In this document: positions 35,433 through 43,769 of the stretch, piece after piece
Numbering within the stretch: position 1 is the stretch's first letter
Layout of the letters: every line of letters begins with the position of its first letter
Source of the DNA: JAHBNG01 sp039028975
GTDB lineage: Bacteria > Chloroflexota > Anaerolineae > Caldilineales > Caldilineaceae
Length of the DNA stretch: 64,000 nucleotides
Direction: 5' to 3'
Assembly: GCA_039028975.1 (NCBI GenBank)
Contig: JBCCHB010000011.1
Location: 62,001-126,000 of the forward strand
The notes under the pieces: model-generated
The model's database searches: none
Told to the model about the DNA's origin: nothing
The model's input: the letters and a program-made list of their open reading frames with translations, nothing else
Made by a program: the position numbers and the translations under genes

Positions 35433-36017
35433 ATGTCTGCTCGATTAGAAAATGCAGGTGGGCTGCGCAGTTGGAAGACACGGGACATCTTGGTCGTGAT
35501 GGTGCTGGCAATTGTCTTTGCGCTCATCACTGGTCCCATTCTTAATCTGGCATTTGCTTTGGGGGCAGGCAACCCACTCTTTAGCGTAGCCGCGGCAGCG
35601 GTAACCACCCTGCCAAGTCTGGTCGCGCCCTATATTTTGCGGCGACCCGGTGCCGCGTTCCTTGCCCAGTTCCTTATGGGGCTTATCCAGCTACCCTTTG
35701 CTACGATTGGCTTCTTTATTGTGATAGTAGGTCTCATCAATGGTATTGTCGGCGAGCTACCCTTTGCAGTGACTCGTTATCGAATTTATTCACTGCTGCT
35801 TCTGATTGCTTGCGGCGTATTGAGCCGCCTCGTTGCGCTAGGCTTTGCCTTTCGCACAATGGGATTTGGGGAATTGCCAAGTCAGATGCAAATGGGGCTG
35901 GTTGCTACGGCAATCGTGGCCGGAATTATCGTTGCGCTACTTGCCAAGTATCTGAGTGATGCACTCGCTCAGTCGGGTGTTCTTAATAACTTTCCGATTG
36001 CTCAGGACAGAAGTTAG
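35433..36017 (+). CDS. YkoE-like ECF transporter membrane (S) component 3
   Basis: The third paralogue (194 residues) shows GGLRSWKTRDILVVMVLA, LRRPGAAFLAQFLMGLIQLPFA and VTRYRIYSLLLL. The ATG is preceded by AAAAGGACAG. It is separated from the second copy by about 105 bp holding heptamer units in both orientations. It lies upstream of the methyltransferase, ATPase and T-component genes, consistent with one transport operon. Confidence 0.78.
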   Translation: MSARLENAGGLRSWKTRDILVVMVLAIVFALITGPILNLAFALGAGNPLFSVAAAAVTTLPSLVAPYILRRPGAAFLAQFLMGLIQLPFATIGFFIVIVGLINGIVGELPFAVTRYRIYSLLLLIACGVLSRLVALGFAFRTMGFGELPSQMQMGLVATAIVAGIIVALLAKYLSDALAQSGVLNNFPIAQDRS

Positions 36018-36137
36018 TCACTGGTCCTTGGTCGCTGGTCACTGGCCCTTGGGCATTGGTCGTTGACCCCTGAGCTAGGCTACCAATAACCAATTACAAG
36101 AAACCAATAACCAATTACAAACAACAAATGACAAATA
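36018..36137. repeat. Opposed heptamer arrays before the methyltransferase gene
   Basis: Reverse-type units (CACTGGTCCTTGGTCGCTGG and following) occupy 36018-36065. Forward-type units ACCAATA, ACCAATT, ACAAGAA, ACCAATA, ACCAATT, ACAAACA, ACAAATG and ACAAATA run without a break from 36082 to 36137. The ATG at 36128-36130 ends the seventh of these. Confidence 0.8.
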
Positions 36138-36946
36138 AACAAAAAGATCTGGCAGAAGCCAAAAAGAAAGCCCAAGCATCCTGGCAGGCATCCGACTATG
36201 CCATGTTTGCAACCTGTTTGGAGCCAGGATTGGCCGATTTTATGACTCGCTTGACAATTGTACCAGGGCAAAAGGTGTTGGACATCGCCTGTGGATCGGG
36301 CAATTTTGCGCTGCTGGCTGCGCAACGTGAAGCCATCGTCACAGGGATCGACTTCAACCCAGATGCGCTGGATGCAGCACGAGGTCGTGCCACAGATGCA
36401 AACGTCAACATTCAGTTTGACGAGGGTGATATCGAGCAGATGCCCTATGAAGCAGATACGTTTGATAGCGCAATCAGCGTTTTCGGCATCATGTTTGCTA
36501 TCGATTCGCAGGCTGCCGCGCGAGAGGTCAGCCGAGTGCTCAAACCTGGTGGCACATTTGCGATAGCTAGCTGGACTGAGGATAGTCTGGTGGGTGAACT
36601 CGCTCGGGTTCTGGCCCGCTACCGACCAGATTCGCCAGGTAGCGCCCGCACCTCTGGCTGGGGGGATGTTGGCACGGTGCCAGAGTACTTTAACGGGCTA
36701 ACAAATCGGTTGCAGATGAGCAAACGCATGTGGCGTTTTGATTTTCCATATGGGCCAGAAGGCGTGGTTGACTTCTTCTGCAAGTATACGAGTACCCACA
36801 AACTTATCTTTGAACGTCTCGGTTCTTCAGATACGGATGTACTTCGTTATGAGTTGGAGCAAGTCTGGTTAAGGCACAACCAGGCAAACGGCAGCCGGAC
36901 AGTGGCCGATGCTGAATATCTGGAAGTAGTGGGCGTGATAAAGTAA
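36128..36946 (+). CDS. Class I SAM-dependent methyltransferase
   Basis: The 272-residue protein has SAM motif I VLDIACGSGNFALLAA, the acidic loop end VTGIDFNPDAL, motif II DEGDIEQMPYEADTFDSA and motif III EVSRVLKPGGTFAIASW. It belongs to the UbiE/COQ5-like small-molecule methyltransferases. Its place between S components and ATPase of an ECF transporter is unusual. It might modify the transported compound or a cofactor, but nothing in the sequence names the substrate. The start codon and first residues (MTNKQKD) lie in a heptamer array. Ten to thirteen bases separate its stop from the ATPase start. Confidence 0.87.
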   Translation: MTNKQKDLAEAKKKAQASWQASDYAMFATCLEPGLADFMTRLTIVPGQKVLDIACGSGNFALLAAQREAIVTGIDFNPDALDAARGRATDANVNIQFDEGDIEQMPYEADTFDSAISVFGIMFAIDSQAAAREVSRVLKPGGTFAIASWTEDSLVGELARVLARYRPDSPGSARTSGWGDVGTVPEYFNGLTNRLQMSKRMWRFDFPYGPEGVVDFFCKYTSTHKLIFERLGSSDTDVLRYELEQVWLRHNQANGSRTVADAEYLEVVGVIK

Positions 36947-36959
36947 AAGGCAGTCATTG

Positions 36960-38771
36960 ATGACGAGGATCGCCATTAACGACCTAAAAGTCAAATATCC
37001 GGGCCGCGATCAACCCACACTGCGCAATATCAAATTGATCTTTGAAGAAGGGCAGACGGTGCTGCTTTTGGGGTCTTCGGGTAGCGGTAAGAGTACGTTG
37101 GGGCTAACGTTAAATGGGCTGATTCCTCAATCGCTCGGCGCGGAGATGAGTGGAGAGGTGTTGGTAGATGGGCTGAATACAGCGACAACGCCGACGTCCA
37201 CTCTGGCCCAAAAAGTGGGCGTCGTCTTTCAGGATCCCGAGGCTCAATTCGTGACGCTCAAGGTTGAAGATGAGATCCTCTTTGGTCTGGAAAACTTGCG
37301 CCAACTGCCAGAGTCGATGCCAGGCAAAATCAACAAGGCACTGACCCAGGTAAAGATGATTCGCTATCGTCAGTCACGGGTCGATCAGCTTTCGGGCGGG
37401 CAGAAACAGCGGATTGCCCTGGCCTGTCTGCTTGCCATGGAGCCACAGTTCCTGATCTTTGATGAACCCACCGCGAACCTGGATCCAGTAGGCACGGAGG
37501 ATGTCTTTGCTCTACTATCGGAGATCAAGGCCCAAAGCAAGCATACTCTGCTCTTGATTGAGCATAAGTTGGACGCTTTAATCCATCTTATCGACCGAGT
37601 TGTCGTACTGGGCCAAGACGGGGGCGTCCTTACCGATGGTTCTCCTAGTATTGTCTTCTACGAGGAGGCGAATCTGCTTCAGGAGCATGGAATCTGGATC
37701 CCCCAAATGTGCCTTTTGGGGCAGGCGCTGCGACGGCGTGGATTGCTGCCCAACGCGCGGCCTCTGACCGTCGAGGAGATGGCCGAGGTGCTTGAGCAAT
37801 TGCTTCAAGAGTCTGGTAGTACTGCAATAGATCACGCTGAGCTGGACTCCATCTCCAGGATCGCGGATTCAGAGAAGTTCAATGACAGTTCGAATTCTGT
37901 AGGGCCAATAGGAGACGAGCCAGGGGCAGAGGTCAATCCGCCATCCATACTTCGGGTCCGCAACCTTTCGTTCTCGTATGGACCCAAAGCCGTTCTCAAA
38001 AATATCTACCTGGATATTCCTGTTGGTGACTTTCTGGCCATTGTGGGTGCCAATGGCGCAGGGAAAACGACGCTTGCCCAGCACATGATGGGCATCTTAC
38101 CTGCATCTGCTGGTCACACTGAGGTGCAGGGCAGAGACATGACCCAGATTCCAGCCAGCGATCTGGCCAAACAGGTTGGCTACGTCTTTCAGAATCCAGA
38201 GCATCAGTTCATTACCAACAGCGTGATCGACGAGGTTGCATACGGACTGCGGGTAGCTGGCGAAACAGAAGCAAATATCATCCAGAAGAGTGAGGCGATG
38301 TTAGAGCGCTTTGGTCTGATTCGTTACGCCACGGCATCACCATTTACGCTCAGCCACGGCGAAAAACGGCGGCTGAGCGTAGCCATCATGTTGGCGATGG
38401 GGCAGCAGATGCTCATTCTGGATGAGCCGACCTTCGGCCAGGATCAGCGCAACGCCGATGCCATCATGACACTGCTGCAAACACTCAATCAAGAGGGACG
38501 CACCATTGTCATGATCACCCATGATATGCAGCTCGTTGCCACCTATGCCAAACGCGTTGCCGTCATGATTGAAGGAGAAATTCCCTTTACAGGCACTCCG
38601 GCTGAACTATTCGAGGAACCCGATCTGTTGAGCAATGCAAACCTAGCCCTACCGCCCATCGCTCAACTAGTGGAGTGGCTCAAACAGAATGGCCGTGAAC
38701 GATTCCCAGACAGTCAGCATACAACCTTGACTATCGACGACTTTCTCAATCAATTCATTAGCGAATTGTAA
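36960..38771 (+). CDS. Duplicated ECF transporter ATPase (YkoD/EcfA1-A2-like)
   Basis: ATG at 36960 is preferred over the adjacent TTG; AAAAGG lies about 9 nt upstream. The 603-residue protein holds two ATPase domains. The first has Walker A GSSGSGKST, Q-loop VVFQDPEAQFV, signature LSGGQKQR and Walker B LIFDEPTANLD. The second has GANGAGKTT, VFQNPEHQFI, LSHGEKRR and LILDEPTFGQD. The VFQDPExQ/VFQNPExQ Q-helices are diagnostic of ECF-type ATPases. The domains are joined by a Ser/Glu-rich linker of about 40 residues (around 285-325). It powers the ECF importer with the T component at 38831. Confidence 0.92.
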   Translation: MTRIAINDLKVKYPGRDQPTLRNIKLIFEEGQTVLLLGSSGSGKSTLGLTLNGLIPQSLGAEMSGEVLVDGLNTATTPTSTLAQKVGVVFQDPEAQFVTLKVEDEILFGLENLRQLPESMPGKINKALTQVKMIRYRQSRVDQLSGGQKQRIALACLLAMEPQFLIFDEPTANLDPVGTEDVFALLSEIKAQSKHTLLLIEHKLDALIHLIDRVVVLGQDGGVLTDGSPSIVFYEEANLLQEHGIWIPQMCLLGQALRRRGLLPNARPLTVEEMAEVLEQLLQESGSTAIDHAELDSISRIADSEKFNDSSNSVGPIGDEPGAEVNPPSILRVRNLSFSYGPKAVLKNIYLDIPVGDFLAIVGANGAGKTTLAQHMMGILPASAGHTEVQGRDMTQIPASDLAKQVGYVFQNPEHQFITNSVIDEVAYGLRVAGETEANIIQKSEAMLERFGLIRYATASPFTLSHGEKRRLSVAIMLAMGQQMLILDEPTFGQDQRNADAIMTLLQTLNQEGRTIVMITHDMQLVATYAKRVAVMIEGEIPFTGTPAELFEEPDLLSNANLALPPIAQLVEWLKQNGRERFPDSQHTTLTIDDFLNQFISEL

Positions 38772-38774
38772 ATG

Positions 38775-38837
38775 GTGAATGGTGAATAGCGAACGGTGAA
38801 TTGTGACCAATGACCAATGACTAAGGACCAATGACCA
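38775..38837. repeat. Nine heptamers in register with a start codon
   Basis: From 38775: GTGAATG, GTGAATA, GCGAACG, GTGAATT, GTGACCA, ATGACCA, ATGACTA, AGGACCA, ATGACCA. The ninth unit begins with the ATG at 38831. The array shows two unit types (GTGAATN and ATGACCA) merging through the hybrid GTGACCA. Confidence 0.88.
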
Positions 38838-39655
38838 CCAGCCCATTCTACGTCGAATCCGATTCCTTTCTGCATCGCCTAAATCCCCTAAGCAAGGTGT
38901 TGGCACCGATGCCTGTCCTGCTATTCGTGGCGTTGACAACCGATCCGTGGACACCGCTTGCGTTTATTTCGCTGTGTGTCGTTGTTATCCTCGGGCTAGG
39001 TCAGATTCCGCTGGATCGCTTTCTGCGGATTGCCCTACCGATGGCGGTGCTCATGTTGGGGTATCTGTTGATCTACCCATTGGTTGTGCGGGCCGAACTG
39101 GTGGAGAATTCGCCGCTTCTTTTTCGGCTCGGGCCACTATCAGTCTATCAAGCGGGCGTCCTCTTTGGTTTGGCGACGGCTTTGCGGATCTACACGCTGC
39201 TGTTGCTCACCCTGCCCTTTTCGTTCACGACGGATGCCACCGACTTTATTCGGGCGCTAGTGCAGCAGTGGCGGCTGCCCTATCGGCTGGGATATGGTGC
39301 AATGGCCGCTTTTCGCTTTGTGCCAATGCTACAGAGCGAATTGAACGTGATCCAGGCTGCTCATCGGGTCCGTGGTCTGGCAGACGATGGCGGCCTACAG
39401 GCCCAGTTTACGCGGATGAGGCGTTATGCCATTCCGTTGCTGGCAACAGCCATCCGTCAGGCGGAGCGTACGGCCCTGGCCATGGATGGGCGGGCCTTTG
39501 GCGCATTTGAGACGCGCACCTACTATAAGCAGATGAGCTTTGGTGCAAGAGACTATCTCTTCGTGGGCGGATTTTGGGTCATCAGTTTGTTGATTGTGAT
39601 GTGGCTACGCTGGGCAGGGCTGATGGGGCCGCTCGTTCTGTTTCAGCGTTTGTGA
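38831..39655 (+). CDS. ECF transporter T component (EcfT/CbiQ/YkoC-like)
   Basis: The 274-residue membrane protein has the EcfT pattern: an N-terminal FLHRLNPLSKVLA, several helices, and the two short Ala-Arg-Gly motifs that couple to the ATPases, here QAAHRVRGL and AMDGRAFG. It should be the scaffold linking the duplicated ATPase (36960) to the S components (34227-36017). The start codon is part of a heptamer unit, with AAGGA only 3 nt away. The gene ends the ECF block. Confidence 0.88.
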   Translation: MTTSPFYVESDSFLHRLNPLSKVLAPMPVLLFVALTTDPWTPLAFISLCVVVILGLGQIPLDRFLRIALPMAVLMLGYLLIYPLVVRAELVENSPLLFRLGPLSVYQAGVLFGLATALRIYTLLLLTLPFSFTTDATDFIRALVQQWRLPYRLGYGAMAAFRFVPMLQSELNVIQAAHRVRGLADDGGLQAQFTRMRRYAIPLLATAIRQAERTALAMDGRAFGAFETRTYYKQMSFGARDYLFVGGFWVISLLIVMWLRWAGLMGPLVLFQRL

Positions 39656-39683
39656 AATGAGATCAGTAAATAGTGAATAGGAA

Positions 39684-40046
39684 ATGGTAACCGAACCCAA
39701 AATGGATAATCATATGCTTTTAAAACCGATTGATATTCGAGACATCCAACAAACAGAAGATAGTCTCTTAATTATTGACGTTCGCAGCGTAGAGGAGTAT
39801 GAAGTTGGGCATGTTGAGGGTGCGGTGCATATTCCAATCGACGAGCTATCAGAGCACTTACAATCATTGGACGTAGATCAAACAATTGTCACCTACTGCA
39901 TGATGAATCATCCAGGCACTTCACGTGGCGAACGGGCCGCTGCCCTATTACGTGAGCAAGGCTTTAACGCTTACACATTGGATGGCGGACTACCCGCCTG
40001 GAAGGTCGCCAGGATGCCAATGGCTTTGGTCGAAAGTGACAAATGA
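39684..40046 (+). CDS. Rhodanese-domain protein
   Basis: This 120-residue single rhodanese domain shows IIDVRSVEEYEVGHVEGAVHIPIDEL, then the active-site segment VTYCMMNHPGTSRGERAA with the catalytic Cys. The end is LDGGLPAWKVARMP. The active-site loop is longer than the usual CxxGxR (CMMNHPGTSRGER), so substrate choice may differ. It would transfer sulfane sulfur or act as a redox/sensor domain in the cytoplasm. It is followed 22 bp later by a membrane protein gene. Confidence 0.87.
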   Translation: MVTEPKMDNHMLLKPIDIRDIQQTEDSLLIIDVRSVEEYEVGHVEGAVHIPIDELSEHLQSLDVDQTIVTYCMMNHPGTSRGERAAALLREQGFNAYTLDGGLPAWKVARMPMALVESDK

Positions 40047-40068
40047 CAGATGACAAAGGACACACCCA

Positions 40069-40560
40069 GTGATAAATCCAAGGCTACTTCTGGTTGATGG
40101 CGCAATCCTGACTGCTTTCTTTGCCCTCTTTGTTGTTGGCACACTCATCTGGAAGCCGCGCTTGTGGATACAGGATTTTCCCGAGGATATCCAAGCACTT
40201 GCAGCGCCCAAAACCGATGCCGAGCAGTGGTTAACGGCTTGGCTGGTCATCCCTTGGTTCATCCTGCTGATGGGTGGATTTTTAGTTGCGGGCGGTCGTT
40301 ATGGAATTGCCAACGGATTTTGGGGATTGACGCTGCACATCTATCTTCTCTGGCAGATAACCAATCTCTTTGACTTGGTTATCATCGACTGGATTGGCAT
40401 GCATCTGATTGATCCACAAAACCCACCTTTTCCCGGCACCGAAGGCGCAAAGGGATACCGCGACTACAGATTTCACTTAATCGGTTTTCTCAAGGGTAGC
40501 GTGATGGGCCTTGGGGTAGCACTCTTTATCGGCGGCTTCATATGGATTATGCCCGGGTAG
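40069..40560 (+). CDS. Uncharacterised four-helix membrane protein
   Basis: A GTG start follows AAAGGA by 8 nt. The 163-residue protein has about four hydrophobic helices and a central loop with DFPEDIQALAAPKTDAEQW. I do not recognise a characterised family. It probably shares a transcript with the rhodanese gene, since the gap is only 22 bp. The 96-bp region after it contains repeat units leading into the O-methyltransferase. Confidence 0.7.
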   Translation: MINPRLLLVDGAILTAFFALFVVGTLIWKPRLWIQDFPEDIQALAAPKTDAEQWLTAWLVIPWFILLMGGFLVAGGRYGIANGFWGLTLHIYLLWQITNLFDLVIIDWIGMHLIDPQNPPFPGTEGAKGYRDYRFHLIGFLKGSVMGLGVALFIGGFIWIMPG

Positions 40561-40656
40561 GGCTTCGGATATTTGTCGATTGCTACTCGTCCGTTGTGGC
40601 GGAGCCAATAACCTGTCAATTCTATTCAGGACGAAACAACCAACTACCAATAACCA

Positions 40657-41370
40657 ATGACAACCATACTAAACAGACTCAAAAACCTAATTCAGAGAGA
40701 CAATTCAGTTAGCTCTCGCAACATCACGGTGACCGACACGCTCTACGAGTACATTCTCAACAACTCACTGCGGGATTCCGATATTCTGCGTCGCCTGCGT
40801 GAAGAGACCAGCCGCGACCGCGAGGGTGACATGCAGGTTGGGCCAGAACAGGGACAGTTTTTGGGATTGCTGGTCACCCTACTCCAGGCGAAGCGAACCA
40901 TCGAGGTAGGCGTCTTTACGGGCTACTCAACGCTTTGTACTGCTTTGGCTTTGCCCGAAGACGGTCAGCTCATCGCCTGCGACGTGAGTGACGTGTGGAC
41001 AAGCGTTGGGCAGCGCTACTGGCAGGAGGCAGGCGTCGCCCACAAGATTGAACTGCATTTGGCTCCGGCTGCTGAAACCCTTGAGGGCATGCTAGAGCAA
41101 GACGAAGCTGGAAAATTCGACTTTGCCTTTATTGATGCCGACAAAACCGGCTACGACACCTACTACGAGCAATGCTTGAAGCTGATACGTTCTGGCGGCC
41201 TAATTGCCATCGACAACGTGCTCTGGGGTGGCGCAGTCGCCAACAGTGCAAGGCAGGACAGTGACACCCAAGCGCTGCGTGAACTCAACGCCAAGCTACA
41301 TAAAGACGAACGAATCCACCTCAGCCTGCTGCCCATTGGGGATGGTGTTACTTTGGCAGTGAAAAAGTAG
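40657..41370 (+). CDS. O-methyltransferase, caffeoyl-CoA/catechol type
   Basis: The 237-residue protein has IEVGVFTGYSTLCTALALP (SAM motif I of the bivalent-cation-dependent O-methyltransferase group), an acidic FAFIDADKTGYDTYYE (metal-binding Asp region) and LIAIDNVLWGGAV. It would methylate a catechol-like or related hydroxyl using SAM and a divalent metal. In this setting a catechol siderophore or its degradation product is a possible substrate, which is speculation. The ATG sits in register in a short heptamer array (ACAACCA, ACTACCA, ATAACCA, ATGACAA). Confidence 0.88.
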   Translation: MTTILNRLKNLIQRDNSVSSRNITVTDTLYEYILNNSLRDSDILRRLREETSRDREGDMQVGPEQGQFLGLLVTLLQAKRTIEVGVFTGYSTLCTALALPEDGQLIACDVSDVWTSVGQRYWQEAGVAHKIELHLAPAAETLEGMLEQDEAGKFDFAFIDADKTGYDTYYEQCLKLIRSGGLIAIDNVLWGGAVANSARQDSDTQALRELNAKLHKDERIHLSLLPIGDGVTLAVKK

Positions 41371-41479
41371 TTTATTGTCATTAGTCATTTGTGCTTGGCG
41401 GCTGCACGCCTAAAAACGAGTGACCAAGAACAAACAACCACTGACGGATAACGGATAACCACACAAAAAGGAAAAACAG

Positions 41480-42634
41480 ATGAAACGAACAAACCAACTT
41501 TTTGCATTGTTGCTCCTGCTAGGGCTACTGAGTGCCTGTGTTGCAGTCGAGCCAGCCGCCGAAGCTGGGGAAGAAGCGACAGCTAGCGAATCAACTGGGG
41601 ACGAATCGGCAGACACCAGTGAAGATTCATCAATGGCTGCTAATGTCGATACCAGCGACCTTATTCCAGACGTACAGGTTGAGGGCTTTCCCACGTTTGC
41701 TCCGGCACAGCCGTTAATGGAAGTAATCAGCCGTAACGATGAAACCGTTGCCATCAAGCATACCTACGGCGAAACAGAAATTCCGGCTAATCCCCAGCGT
41801 ATCTTTGTCAACGACATGGCCACCATGCAGATTCTGCTCTCCATCGGCGTGACGCCTGCAGGTGTCGCTAGCTTTTTGGAGGAGCTACCCGCAGCCCTGC
41901 AAGGCAAGGCCGATGGTGTTGAACTGCTCATCGATGCCACAGGCGAAGGCGTCGGAATCGAAGCGCTGGCTGCGCTTGGTCCCGATCTGATCCTGGGACA
42001 TGGACAGTTTTCGCCCGGTCAAATTACGGAAGAGCAGTACGAACTCTATAGCGAGATTGCGCCGACGGTGGCCTTTAGCGGAAACCCCTTCTTCTACTGG
42101 AAAGAGTCTACGCTGGAGCTAGCCGAGTTCTTTGGCGTGCCAGAAAAGGGCGTTGAGGTACTGACCGATTACAACAATCAGATTGCGGACTTTCGCGCAC
42201 AGGCCGAAGAAGCCGTCGGTGACGAATCAGTCACGATTCTGCTCCTCTTTGACACGACTATGTGGCTCTACAGCGTCGGCGGCGATATGGGTGCCGGTTA
42301 TACGCCTCTTTCTGTTACTACGTGGGCCTACCGAGAATTGGGCTTAACACCGGGACCAGAGGTAGCTGGCCTAGCTGGAGAAGAGCTTTGGGCTGAAGTT
42401 TCTTTAGAGCTAATCCCAGAGTTAAAGGGCGATCATATGGTCGTCTTCCCCAACGCTTACGGTGGTGACGAGATTGGTTCTGGATTGGATGACTACCTAG
42501 ACTCACCTCTCTGGCAGACGGTACCGGCGGTGGCATCGGGTAACGTCCATCAACTTACAGCCAACAACTCAATTGAGGGATATTGGACGACGCCGTACTT
42601 AATTGAGCAGTTTATCAACGAACTAGCCAAGTAA
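41480..42634 (+). CDS. Single-domain siderophore-type substrate-binding lipoprotein
   Basis: AAAAGGAAA precedes the ATG. The signal peptide (MKRTNQLFALLLLLGLLSAC) puts the lipidated Cys at residue 20. A Ser/Glu/Ala spacer leads to IPDVQVEGFPTFAPAQPL...NDETVAIKHTYGETEIPANPQRI, the long lead also present in the protein at 9302. LGPDLILG and IAPTVAF follow. It has 384 residues and one binding domain. It belongs to a pair of adjacent binding-protein genes (with 42763) ahead of a sucrase/ferredoxin-like gene. Confidence 0.9.
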   Translation: MKRTNQLFALLLLLGLLSACVAVEPAAEAGEEATASESTGDESADTSEDSSMAANVDTSDLIPDVQVEGFPTFAPAQPLMEVISRNDETVAIKHTYGETEIPANPQRIFVNDMATMQILLSIGVTPAGVASFLEELPAALQGKADGVELLIDATGEGVGIEALAALGPDLILGHGQFSPGQITEEQYELYSEIAPTVAFSGNPFFYWKESTLELAEFFGVPEKGVEVLTDYNNQIADFRAQAEEAVGDESVTILLLFDTTMWLYSVGGDMGAGYTPLSVTTWAYRELGLTPGPEVAGLAGEELWAEVSLELIPELKGDHMVVFPNAYGGDEIGSGLDDYLDSPLWQTVPAVASGNVHQLTANNSIEGYWTTPYLIEQFINELAK

Positions 42635-42689
42635 GATGCCGTCTCTGATCCTTTGTCATTCGTCCGTTGTCATTTGTCCCGAAATGCCC

Positions 42690-42757
42690 AACGACCAGTA
42701 ACCAATGACCAGTAACCAATGACCAGCTAATGACCAGTAACCAATGACCAATGACAA
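42690..42757. repeat. Heptamer array (ACCAGTA/ACCAATG)
   Basis: ACCAGTA and ACCAATG units alternate through most of this gap, interrupted once by GCTAATG. Consecutive ATGs at 42744 and 42751 are 7 bp apart. The second is in frame with the downstream binding-protein gene. Confidence 0.78.
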
Positions 42758-42762
42758 TAAAC

Positions 42763-43758
42763 ATGAAAAGAACTACATTACTCACATTGATTTACCTGCT
42801 GCTGGTTGGCTGCGCTGCCCCTGTTCAACTGGATACAGTAGACTCTACTGAAACGGAAGAATCCGCAATCGCTGAAGCCCCAGTCGAAACCGCTGGCTTC
42901 CCAGTGACGATTGTCCACGATGCGGGTGAAATCACGCTAGATCAACCTGCCGAGCGCATCGTCGTCATGTCCGAGGAGATGATCGAGCTGGCCATTGCCC
43001 TCGACGCTAAGCTGGTTGGCGTAGGCGCAGGACGGAATGAACCTGTCGATGGCAAATTGCCCGAAATGCCTTATCTGGAACGACCCATAGTGGGCGAGCC
43101 AGTCTACCTTGATGCGCAGCAGCCCAGCATGGAGGCCATCTTTGCGCTGGAGCCGGATCTGATCTTCCGTAATGGTCCACCGGCTGGATTTGATGACGAG
43201 TTTCGCGAACAGTTTGAGCAGATTGCACCAACGCTTACCTATGTTGCTGCCGAACCGGGTGGCTGGAAGAACGCTCTGCGCGGCCTAGCCATGGCCCTTG
43301 GCCGCACAGAGCTAGCAGAGCAGACAATTGCGGACTACGATGCCCGCGTTGCTGAATTGCAGGCCGAAATGGCTCCAGTTGTGGAGCAAGCCCCCGACGT
43401 AACTCTATTGGTCGGCAGTCCCGATGTGCTGGGCATTGTGGATGAGCAATTCGCCATTGGTGGCATCATGCAGACTTTGGGCTTCACCCTGAGCGTGCCG
43501 GAGAGCATCGAAATGCCACCGTTTGGCTACAATCAGATCTCACCCGAAATTCTTGGCGAAGTCACTGCGGAAACAATCGTGCAGATGCGCCGCTTCGATG
43601 GTAAAGAATATGCTGGCGATGAGATTCTGAACAGCCTCGAAATCCCCGTCCTCCTCACCGAAATTCGGCAGGGAATGCCTTATGCTGGTCCTTTTGCCGA
43701 AGTCATCTATTTAGAGAGCTTCGCCAACGGTTTCAGGGAGCAGTATCTGTCAGAATAG
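42763..43758 (+). CDS. Single-domain siderophore-type substrate-binding lipoprotein
   Basis: I place the start at the ATG encoding MKRTTLLTLIYLLLVGC because sibling lipoproteins begin MKR; an in-frame ATG four codons upstream (42751) belongs to a heptamer repeat. The lipobox is LLVGC. The domain opens FPVTIVHDAGEITLDQPAERIVVMS and is closest to the proteins at 14865 and 3-1754 (domain 1): IELAIALDAKLVGVG and VGEPVYLDAQQPS. LEPDLIFR and IAPTLTY are present. The gene is 11 bp upstream of the ferredoxin-like gene, so both may be one transcript. Confidence 0.9.
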   Translation: MKRTTLLTLIYLLLVGCAAPVQLDTVDSTETEESAIAEAPVETAGFPVTIVHDAGEITLDQPAERIVVMSEEMIELAIALDAKLVGVGAGRNEPVDGKLPEMPYLERPIVGEPVYLDAQQPSMEAIFALEPDLIFRNGPPAGFDDEFREQFEQIAPTLTYVAAEPGGWKNALRGLAMALGRTELAEQTIADYDARVAELQAEMAPVVEQAPDVTLLVGSPDVLGIVDEQFAIGGIMQTLGFTLSVPESIEMPPFGYNQISPEILGEVTAETIVQMRRFDGKEYAGDEILNSLEIPVLLTEIRQGMPYAGPFAEVIYLESFANGFREQYLSE

Positions 43759-43769
43759 GAAAATTCAAT

